In this document: piece after piece, positions 15,135 through 21,237 of the stretch
Position numbering within the stretch: the first letter of the stretch is position 1
Layout: each line of letters opens with the position of its first letter
Assembly (NCBI GenBank): GCA_964487845.1
Contig: CAZASK010000027.1
Span: 1-21,237, forward strand
Source of the DNA: CAZASK01 sp964487845
GTDB taxonomy: Bacteria > Chlamydiota > Chlamydiia > Chlamydiales > FEN-1388
DNA length: 21,237 nucleotides
Direction of reading: 5' to 3'
Notes under the pieces: model-generated
The model's input: the letters and a program-made list of their open reading frames with translations, nothing else
The model's database searches: none
Told to the model about the DNA's origin: nothing
Program-made: the position numbers and the translations under genes

Positions 15135-15707
15135 ATGAAAACGATATGTATTTTAGCAGCATTGTGCATGGTTGCCCTCTTTATGTATTCACCTTCCTTG
15201 CAGGCAGGACGAGTTGAAGACAAGCGGGTGAGGGAAGCTTTAGCAGAGTATGGTAGAGATTCAGCAAGGCTGTTTGGATTGAAATTTCTCTTAGTTGGAA
15301 ACCCAATTCCAGAGAAAACATTTTTTTATGCGATTTTATATACGAGCGATATGACCCTACAGTTAAATCAAGGACGTCGCTTAGCAGCGCCTGTAGCCTT
15401 TAAATATGTTAGCATGAATTGCGAAAATGAAGTGATGAAAAAGAGAATACTTTCTGAGTTTGATCGCAGGAAAATATCCCATTCTGGAACACTTACTCCT
15501 GATATGGCGCTTCAGTATATTTCATTTCGCATCGCGTTCTGGGACAAAAATAACAATCGGCCTGCTGCTCCATATTTGTCAGAGATCCATTTTTTTGATG
15601 GGATTTTTCACTACTACGAAGCAGATCCAAAAACGCAAGCACTGAAACTTGTATTTGAGGAATCATACGAAGAGGGATTGAAATTTTGGGATGATCATCG
15701 AGGATAG
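15135..15707 (+). CDS. secreted 190-residue protein, probable divergent member of the lipoprotein family
   Basis: The start at ATG 15135 is set by AGGA about nine bases upstream and by the signal peptide it gives: MKTICILAALCMVALFMYSP, cut after SLQA. There is no lipobox cysteine, so the product should be soluble in the periplasm or exported. The frame is open back to 15024, but that stretch is inside copy 3. The C-terminal part (LQYISFRIAFWDKNNNRPAA ... EIHFFDGIFHYYEADPKT ... FEESYEEGLKFW) lines up by eye with LQLGISFLDENNSSVRMPW ... GKIVYFGFESRKQ ... ETFEEAKNIL of copy 3, suggesting the same fold. The 13-base gap to copy 3 puts it in the same operon. Possibly a further immunity protein or a partner; function unknown. 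Confidence 0.8.
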   Translation: MKTICILAALCMVALFMYSPSLQAGRVEDKRVREALAEYGRDSARLFGLKFLLVGNPIPEKTFFYAILYTSDMTLQLNQGRRLAAPVAFKYVSMNCENEVMKKRILSEFDRRKISHSGTLTPDMALQYISFRIAFWDKNNNRPAAPYLSEIHFFDGIFHYYEADPKTQALKLVFEESYEEGLKFWDDHRG

Positions 15708-15803
15708 AGACTTGGTATCACTTAGCAATCCATGAAAGAAGCGATGCCTCTTTTGTAATGTTCTATAAGCGCTCAAAGTGTTACCATATCTGCCATACTA
15801 GAT

Positions 15804-15808
15804 AGGGG
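15804..15808 (+). promoter_or_regulatory. ribosome binding site of prfC
   Basis: AGGGG lies four bases before the ATG at 15813 and fixes that start. The preceding 105-base gap (15708-15812) shows no clear terminator or promoter; an AAAGA/TCTTT mini-stem near 15737 is too weak to call. Confidence 0.5.
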
Positions 15809-15812
15809 AAAT

Positions 15813-17411
15813 ATGGGTCATCAAGAGTCGTTGCAAGAAGCCGTACAGAAAAGAAGAACGTTTGCTATCATCAGCCATCCAGATGCAGGAAAAACGACGC
15901 TGACAGAAAAGCTTCTGCTCTATTCTGGGATGATTCTTACAGCCGGGATGGTAAAAGGCCGCAAGGGCAGAAAAGCAGCGACATCAGATTGGATGGCTAT
16001 GGAGCAAGAAAGGGGTATCTCCATCACCTCTTCTGTGATGCAGTTTTCCTATAAAGATACTGTCATCAACGTCCTCGACACCCCAGGTCACGAAGACTTT
16101 TCCGAAGACACCTATCGCACCCTTACCGCGGCTGACTCAGTGATCATGGTGATCGATGCTGCCAAAGGCGTCGAAAAGCAGACGAGAAAGCTTTTCGAAG
16201 TGTGCCGCCTGAGAAAGATTCCCGTGCTCACCTTCATCAACAAGATGGATATGCCTGGTAGAGATCCTCTCGACCTCATGCATGAAGTAGAAGAGGTCTT
16301 GCAGATACACTCAAGCGCCTGCAACTGGCCTATCGGCTGCGGAAAGCAATTTCAAGGAGTTGTCAACCCCCAAACAAAAGAGTGTCTCTTCTTTACAAAG
16401 ATGTCTACAGGAGGCGCTCAAAAGGCTGCCATCACACGCCATGCCCTCAGTGACCCAGAAGCAAAAGAGAAGATGGGAGATGAGCTCTACCATCAGATTA
16501 TATCAGAGCTTGAGCTCCTAGAAGCCGCCGGGAATCCCTTTTCACAAAGCGACTTTTTACAAGGAAAAGTAACGCCAGTCTTCTTTGGATCTGCGCTCAC
16601 GAACTTCGGCATCGAGCCTTTTTTCGATACCTTCATTCACATGGCCCCATGCCCACATAGCCGACTAGCCAACAAGCTAGACGGTGAAGAGATAGAAGTA
16701 GACCCCGTCACCATGCCATTCAGTGGCTACGTATTTAAGCTACAAGCAAACATGGATAGAAGGCATCGGGATAGCATGGCATTCATTCGCATCTGCTCGG
16801 GACTCTTCGAAAAAGATATCATGGTAAAGCACCCGCGATTGAAAAGAGAGGTCCGTCTATCTAGGCCGCACGGCATGGTAGCAGGGGAGAGGACAACAGT
16901 TGACGTAGCCTATCCAGGGGATATCATCGGAGTTATCAACCCATCACTCTTTGCAATAGGAGACACCGTATCTTTAACAGGGGATCTTCAGTATAAGCCT
17001 CTGCCGCAGTTTCAGCCAGAAATCTTTGCACGGCTCGATCCTCAAGATGTAAGTAAGCGAAAGGCCTTTGACAAGGGCGTCTTGCAGCTCTCAGCAGAGG
17101 GCGCCATCCAGATGCTCTATCCATATCAAAGTGAGGGGAAGCCTATCTTCGCTGTAGTCGGCAGACTCCAGTTTGAAGTCATGCAGTATCGCTTAAAAGA
17201 TGAATATGGTGTTGAGACAACGCTGACACCACTTCCATATCAATGCAGTGCGTGGATTATTGGAGACATGGCCACCTTTACAAAGCCAACAAGCGCTGCC
17301 ATCATGCAAGACAAGCATGGCAACCCCATGGTGCTCTTTTCAGGTCAGTGGGAAAAGCAGTACTGTATGAAGCGAAATCCTGATCATGAACTTGTAGATG
17401 TTCACGTATAG
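15813..17411 (+). CDS. prfC: peptide chain release factor 3 (translational GTPase RF3)
   Basis: This 532-residue protein is full length for the family (529 in E. coli). RF3 is a cytosolic GTPase that ejects RF1 or RF2 from the ribosome after peptide release. G1 is SHPDAGKTT (21-29) and G2 lies in ERGISITSS (67-74). G3 is DTPGHEDF (89-96) and G4 is NKMD (143-146). RF3-type neighbours are KGRKGRKAATSDWMAMEQ before G2 and AADSVIMVIDAAKGVEKQT after G3. The C-terminal half has LDPQDVSKRKAF and VGRLQFEVMQYRLKDEYGVE, typical of RF3 domain III. The gene ends directly against the stop codon of the convergent methyltransferase gene. Its own terminator appears to lie within that gene. Confidence 0.97.
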   Translation: MGHQESLQEAVQKRRTFAIISHPDAGKTTLTEKLLLYSGMILTAGMVKGRKGRKAATSDWMAMEQERGISITSSVMQFSYKDTVINVLDTPGHEDFSEDTYRTLTAADSVIMVIDAAKGVEKQTRKLFEVCRLRKIPVLTFINKMDMPGRDPLDLMHEVEEVLQIHSSACNWPIGCGKQFQGVVNPQTKECLFFTKMSTGGAQKAAITRHALSDPEAKEKMGDELYHQIISELELLEAAGNPFSQSDFLQGKVTPVFFGSALTNFGIEPFFDTFIHMAPCPHSRLANKLDGEEIEVDPVTMPFSGYVFKLQANMDRRHRDSMAFIRICSGLFEKDIMVKHPRLKREVRLSRPHGMVAGERTTVDVAYPGDIIGVINPSLFAIGDTVSLTGDLQYKPLPQFQPEIFARLDPQDVSKRKAFDKGVLQLSAEGAIQMLYPYQSEGKPIFAVVGRLQFEVMQYRLKDEYGVETTLTPLPYQCSAWIIGDMATFTKPTSAAIMQDKHGNPMVLFSGQWEKQYCMKRNPDHELVDVHV

Positions 17412-18185
17412 TTAGCACGCTCTCGCGACAAGCGCAAGAAAGAGTGGGATCTCCTTTCTTGCGCGGTTTTCCATCCGCGCCTTGCCGCCCGTGCTTACCT
17501 TGTCAGAGCACCATTCTTCGATGGATTCGATCACAAACCCAGAGTCCTTAAGCCAGCGGCTATAGGAGGATAGCGGATGATGAAATGACCATGTCGTCTC
17601 CGCCTGTTGCCCTTTACTTGGATGAGTGTGAATAGGTATTTTTTGCTCAGACATGTATACATCGATGCGGCGATACTGTGTTTTACTGGCTTCGTCTATA
17701 CCCCAGTGGCTCTGCCTTGGAATACGAAAGCAAGGGTGGTTCATCACGATAACAAAGCGAGCGTTTTTCTGAAGATGAGGCCTGATATGAGCAAATACCT
17801 TCTGAGGTTGATCGATGTTTTGCAGTGCCAAAATGATGGTAGCGTGCGTAAATAGCTTTTCTTTTGGTAGGGGAAGTGGCTTTGTGATGTCTGCTACTAT
17901 AAATTGCTGGGAGGAGCTCTTTTTCTTTATCGCCTGAGCAATAAGACCTTTTGCTGCGTCGATGCCCACATATGTCATCTTCTGGGGTAGCACTTGAGTC
18001 AAAACGCCCTGCCCACAGGCAAGGTCGAGAAGAGTTGAATTGTCTTGAAGATCAAGGAGCTCTCTCATCTTGGGTAGAATGATCGACTGATGATAATAGT
18101 GTCCTGTTGGCCCCACAAGATCTGCATACCACTCATGTACTTTTTGCCATGATGTGGGTTGTTTTTGTTTATTTTGCTCTTTCAT
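17412..18185 (-). CDS. class I SAM-dependent methyltransferase
   Basis: This is a 257-residue cytosolic protein. Motif I is LLDLACGQG (52-60), followed by the acidic loop VGIDAAKGLI (~73-82), VADI (97-100) and the post-motif ATIILALQNIDQP (~115-127). This is the Methyltransf_11/25 type of Rossmann fold. The later region MNHPCFRIPRQSHWG and the aromatic stretch TTWSFHHPLSSYSRW are probably substrate-facing. Substrate not predictable. ATG at 18185 is chosen because it begins just before the conserved part; an upstream ATG at 18236 would translate a non-coding-looking tandem repeat. Neither has a clear ribosome binding site. It is divergent from the TPR gene with about 73 bases between, and its stop abuts that of prfC. 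Confidence 0.88.
   Translation of the reverse strand: MKEQNKQKQPTSWQKVHEWYADLVGPTGHYYHQSIILPKMRELLDLQDNSTLLDLACGQGVLTQVLPQKMTYVGIDAAKGLIAQAIKKKSSSQQFIVADITKPLPLPKEKLFTHATIILALQNIDQPQKVFAHIRPHLQKNARFVIVMNHPCFRIPRQSHWGIDEASKTQYRRIDVYMSEQKIPIHTHPSKGQQAETTWSFHHPLSSYSRWLKDSGFVIESIEEWCSDKVSTGGKARMENRARKEIPLFLALVARAC
17432..17470 (+). terminator. likely intrinsic terminator of prfC, inside the methyltransferase gene
   Basis: GCGCAAGAAAG (17432-17442) is a perfect reverse complement of CTTTCTTGCGC (17454-17464), with an 11-base loop, followed by GGTTTT. It lies 21 bases after the prfC stop. The stem is long but the T-run is only four bases. On the minus strand no T-run follows, so it should act on prfC transcription only. 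It encodes the last residues (KEIPLFLALVA region) of the convergent gene. Confidence 0.55.
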
Positions 18186-18203
18186 GCACAAAGTGTAACA
18201 AAA

Positions 18204-18234
18204 AATAGCGCTTCTTGCCAATAGCGCTTCTTGC
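18204..18234. repeat. two tandem copies of a 15-bp unit upstream of the methyltransferase gene
   Basis: AATAGCGCTTCTTGC occurs at 18204-18218 and again at 18220-18234, a 16-base period. It lies between the divergent methyltransferase and TPR genes. The period is not a multiple of three, which argues against it being coding. It could be a repeated operator or just a slippage duplication. Confidence 0.7.
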
Positions 18235-18258
18235 ATTGAATAGCTGCGGGCCGCTATC

Positions 18259-20403
18259 ATGAGTACTATGACAGATGCAGAGAAAACACAAGATCCTTCA
18301 GCCGCTACACAAAAGCTGCTCGAGGAAATTTTAGCCTCGAAGACCTTTGATAAGTTGGACACCTTCGCTGACACATCACGAATAGAAACGCTGTCTAGTA
18401 AAGAAAAAGAAATACTTGCTGAAATATTCATCGCTCAAGCCGATTCCTTTTGCCGCGAAAAAAAAGGGCAAGAAGCCTTTATTGCTATGCAATCTTCTCT
18501 AGAAAGAGCAATGAAGCTATGTCCGCACTCAGCACGTCTATGGTGGAAGCAAGGGGTACTACTCGCCCGTTTCGACCATGACGAAGCTCTCGCTCTAGCT
18601 TCACTTTCGTTTGAAATGGCCACCTCTATCCACTCGGCCTATTTTGAAGCTTTCACCGCGTGGGCAGACGTTTTATTAAAGCGCGCGCTCTTGCTCCAAG
18701 ATAATGATTTGATGCAGTTGGCAGAAGAAAAATGTGCGATCGCAGAGCCGCTACTTGAAAAAAATCACTATTCTGACGATGTGCGCCACAGCTTTTACTG
18801 GAGATGGGGACTCGTTCTATTTATACTCTACCGGCACTCAGGAGAGGCTCATGAGCTCAATTGTGCTATCGACTGCTATAAAAAAGCTGACGCCCTGCAG
18901 ATAAAACGAGATGCCTTTTATAACGACATGGGCAATGCTCTTGTTGAATTTTCTACCCTCATAGGCAGAATAGAGCTTCTCATGGAAGCAATCGATTGCT
19001 ATGCCCAGTCATTTGCATCTATCGACCCAGCACATCCTCCATCTCAGCAAGAGCTCGCTATACGCTATCTGAATATAGGCTGCTGCTATCAGTATCTCTT
19101 TGAAGAACAGCTGCAGCAACTACATTTCGCTCAAGCGAAAGAATGCTTTATGAAAGCATACGCGGCGGATGAAAACCTAACACAGGCTCTCGTAAAGCTA
19201 GGAAGTTTGCTTTTGTTAGGAGCGAAACTGTGGGCAGATTCATTTTTGCATGAAGAGAGCGTTCATATTTTAGAGCAGGCGTGGAAAAAAACTGATTCAC
19301 TCACAAGTTTACTTTTATATATTGAAGCGTTGATTTATCACGCGAGGTATACGGAAAATATAAACTTTTTGCAGCAGGCTAAATTATGCATCGATGATGC
19401 TCTCCCAAAGCATCCTCATCTTGTGGATTTTCATATTGTACAAGGTTTTGCCTTGCTCGAATTTGCGAGATATTTTTATGATGTCGGCTACTGTAATCAG
19501 GCTATAACAGTGCTCGAAAAGGCAAAAGAGAGCGAACCTACACACGCAAAGCTCTTATATTATCTTGCACAGGCGCATGCGTATCATGGCATCCTTGAGA
19601 ATGACAAGTTGTCTTTTGAAGATGCTCTTGCTCTCTACTTCCTCACATCGCGAACGGAGCTTGGAAGGTATTCATATGTGTGGAATGAGTGGGGGATGAC
19701 TCTTATTGCGCTATCAGATCTGGACAAGCGCACAAAATATCTTGAAGAGGCTTCTGAAAAGTTTGGAGCCGCGATACTGCTACAAGATGCTGTGCATCCA
19801 CTTTGGCTGCTTCATTATGGTGCTGTGCTTGATATTTTGGGGGATCTGCTAGAAGACGAGACCTACTACGAACGCTCGATTCAAGTGTTGTCTACCTGTT
19901 TAAGTCTCGATCCCGCATCTGTAGATACGCATCTTCAATTAGGATTGGCGTACCTTCACCTGGCTGAAGTTACACAAGATGAAGAGTCTTTTCTACACGC
20001 GCTTGACCATTTTGAATGGCTGCTTACAGACGATCCAGAAGATGAGATTGCGTGGCATGAACGGGGACTTGTATGTATTCATCTCGCTGACAACCTCACC
20101 GCATACTCGCAGCGTGAGAAAGAGGAGTACTATACAAAAGCAGAGCATTCGCTTATGCAGGCAGCTCGGCTTGGCAACACCCACAGCTATTATACGCTTG
20201 CCTGTCTCTACTCTATCCAACAGAGGGTGGAAGAGGCTCTTTTCTATTTTGAAAAGGCAGTAAAAATCTCTGATCTACCGCCTTACCGAGATATTTTACA
20301 GGATTCCTGGTTAGAGGTCATAAGCTCTACAGATCATTTTCAAACCCTCATCAGGCAGCTTGCGCATGAAAGCGATGAGGTGGAGCTCTCAGATGATCCC
20401 TAG
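18259..20403 (+). CDS. large tetratricopeptide-repeat protein
   Basis: This is a 714-residue, all-helical, acidic protein without a signal peptide or transmembrane segment. Helix pairs with TPR spacing occupy nearly the whole length. Clear examples are LERAMKLCPHSARLWWKQGV near residue 78, LLYYLAQAHAYHG near 440, THLQLGLAYLHLAEV near 557, AWHERGLVCIHLADNL near 600 and THSYYTLACLYSIQQRVEEA at 641-660 followed by LFYFEKAV. TPR arrays bind peptides or partner proteins; the partner is unknown. ATG 18259 is followed by another in-frame ATG at 18268; neither has a good ribosome binding site, so the start is uncertain by three codons. It probably stands alone, divergent from the methyltransferase and convergent with the F-box-like gene. 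Confidence 0.9.
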   Translation: MSTMTDAEKTQDPSAATQKLLEEILASKTFDKLDTFADTSRIETLSSKEKEILAEIFIAQADSFCREKKGQEAFIAMQSSLERAMKLCPHSARLWWKQGVLLARFDHDEALALASLSFEMATSIHSAYFEAFTAWADVLLKRALLLQDNDLMQLAEEKCAIAEPLLEKNHYSDDVRHSFYWRWGLVLFILYRHSGEAHELNCAIDCYKKADALQIKRDAFYNDMGNALVEFSTLIGRIELLMEAIDCYAQSFASIDPAHPPSQQELAIRYLNIGCCYQYLFEEQLQQLHFAQAKECFMKAYAADENLTQALVKLGSLLLLGAKLWADSFLHEESVHILEQAWKKTDSLTSLLLYIEALIYHARYTENINFLQQAKLCIDDALPKHPHLVDFHIVQGFALLEFARYFYDVGYCNQAITVLEKAKESEPTHAKLLYYLAQAHAYHGILENDKLSFEDALALYFLTSRTELGRYSYVWNEWGMTLIALSDLDKRTKYLEEASEKFGAAILLQDAVHPLWLLHYGAVLDILGDLLEDETYYERSIQVLSTCLSLDPASVDTHLQLGLAYLHLAEVTQDEESFLHALDHFEWLLTDDPEDEIAWHERGLVCIHLADNLTAYSQREKEEYYTKAEHSLMQAARLGNTHSYYTLACLYSIQQRVEEALFYFEKAVKISDLPPYRDILQDSWLEVISSTDHFQTLIRQLAHESDEVELSDDP

Positions 20404-20426
20404 AGCAAAGTGTTTGGTGCTTATCT

Positions 20427-21149
20427 TTAATTCAATGAATAGCCATATGACTGACATAACTGTTCTATCGATCTGATTCGCATCTGAGCTGCTTGACTAT
20501 CGGTGAATAGAAAGAGCAGTCGCTCAAACTCTTCACGATTGGCGTTTTTGTTTGTGAAAAATGACTTTTTAGCTGTCTTGCTAGTATCTAAATACTCGCA
20601 CTCTTTTTTCATCAAGCGCTCTACAATAGAGAGTGGAATGCTGTTATTAAATGCTGCCACATCTATGGGAAGACGATATTGCTCAGATATGTGGGGTAAA
20701 TAGTTATCAACTATCCGAAGAGCAATAGTATTGAGTTCTGTTTTTTCTTCTTCTCTAGAAAAAGCAGTATAAGAGTTAAAGCAAGTTGTTAAAATTGCAT
20801 ATGCGTAACCACTTTTTGGTATCTCTAGAGATCTACCTTCATCATAAAACGAAATCAACTTGTTAATGCTCAGTTTTTCTGTTTGAAGAATGTTCAATAA
20901 AGCTCTGCATTGTTTGAGTGGATTGTCATCGCTTTTCGTAATCAATTCCTTGAGAGATTTACATGTCAGCATACAGCTTACAAGCGCTCTACCCGCTTGG
21001 CATACTTCTCTCATTTGAGAGTCTATCTTTTCAACAGAAAGATCTGTAGCTTTTACAGGTGTTATCTTGCGAGGTCCTAAATAGCTGAGTAAATGATAAA
21101 ACAGCCTAAGTGGCAGATTGTGGAAAATGGTATTATTGTTAACATTCAT
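20427..21149 (-). CDS. F-box-like protein, candidate host-directed effector
   Basis: This 240-residue protein is AT-rich and mostly helical. Its N-terminus reads IFHNLPLRLFYHLLSYLGPR, then after an insert SCMLTCKSLKELI (residues ~58-70). This fits the F-box pattern LPxxLxxxIxxYL ... VCKxxxxLI with about 20 extra residues between helices. F-boxes bind eukaryotic SKP1 and recruit targets to SCF ubiquitin ligases. Bacterial F-box proteins are known as effectors (for example Legionella AnkB), and amoeba-associated chlamydiae encode many. No Sec signal, so a type III secretion route would be expected. The rest (residues ~75-240) has no motif I recognise. The start at 21149 has a weak AAGAG eight bases upstream. 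Function is inferred from the N-terminal pattern. Confidence 0.75.
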   Translation of the reverse strand: MNVNNNTIFHNLPLRLFYHLLSYLGPRKITPVKATDLSVEKIDSQMREVCQAGRALVSCMLTCKSLKELITKSDDNPLKQCRALLNILQTEKLSINKLISFYDEGRSLEIPKSGYAYAILTTCFNSYTAFSREEEKTELNTIALRIVDNYLPHISEQYRLPIDVAAFNNSIPLSIVERLMKKECEYLDTSKTAKKSFFTNKNANREEFERLLFLFTDSQAAQMRIRSIEQLCQSYGYSLN

Positions 21150-21163
21150 AGTATACTCTTGTT

Positions 21164-21191
21164 TTTATAAATAGCATGGCAAATTCAGCAA
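21164..21191 (-). promoter_or_regulatory. candidate promoter of the F-box-like gene
   Basis: On the minus strand TTGCTG (21191-21186) and TATAAA (21169-21164) are separated by 16 bases. The -10 matches five of six consensus positions, the -35 only three. Transcription would start about seven bases before the ATG, a very short leader, so the assignment is tentative. The rest of 21150-21237 shows no gene; a T8 run sits at the window edge. Confidence 0.25.
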
Positions 21192-21237
21192 TTCCCGCCA
21201 GTGATTTTTTGCTAGGAGTAAGTAATTTTTTTTCGTA

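Noticed and set aside
20404..20424. Small stem AGCA/TGCT after the TPR stop as a terminator
   Set aside because: Only four solid pairs with an internal loop and a broken T-run.

Overview
The window looks like a chromosomal segment of an environmental (amoeba-associated) member of the Chlamydiota. The pointers are a methionine aminopeptidase with the N-terminal SEC-C zinc motif typical of chlamydial enzymes, eukaryote-like proteins (an F-box-like protein and a degenerate ankyrin-like protein), and a multi-pass membrane protein with a long coiled-coil tail. This placement is an inference from gene content, and I would not name a genus.

Layout. At 66-2030 lies an AT-rich ankyrin-like gene whose signal-peptide-like 5' end is separated from the body by one in-frame TAG. 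At 2117-3367 is a four-helix membrane/coiled-coil protein. Convergent to it is a translationally coupled pair on the minus strand, class II fructose-bisphosphate aldolase then methionine aminopeptidase (5287-3324). A 166-bp imperfect inverted repeat (5350-5515) separates this pair from a divergent DUF255/YyaL thioredoxin-fold gene (5538-7601).

The centre (7690-15707) is the most interesting part. A 1886-residue Rhs/YD-repeat protein has a Sec signal peptide. Its C-terminal ~297 residues form an AT-richer tail with a GHSQGG serine-hydrolase (lipase-like) motif. One base after its stop codon begins a run of three near-identical lipoprotein genes, followed by a fourth, apparently related secreted protein. 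The architecture is that of a polymorphic toxin with tandem, membrane-anchored immunity proteins. It is comparable to the type VI lipase effectors whose lipoprotein immunity genes occur in several tandem copies, but here on a Sec-exported Rhs scaffold. Function is inferred.

The right part holds housekeeping and accessory genes: release factor 3 (15813-17411), a convergent SAM-dependent methyltransferase (18185-17412) whose coding end contains the likely prfC terminator, a divergent 714-residue TPR protein (18259-20403), and an AT-rich F-box-like gene on the minus strand (21149-20427). I see no rRNA, tRNA, CRISPR array, transposase or integrase gene.
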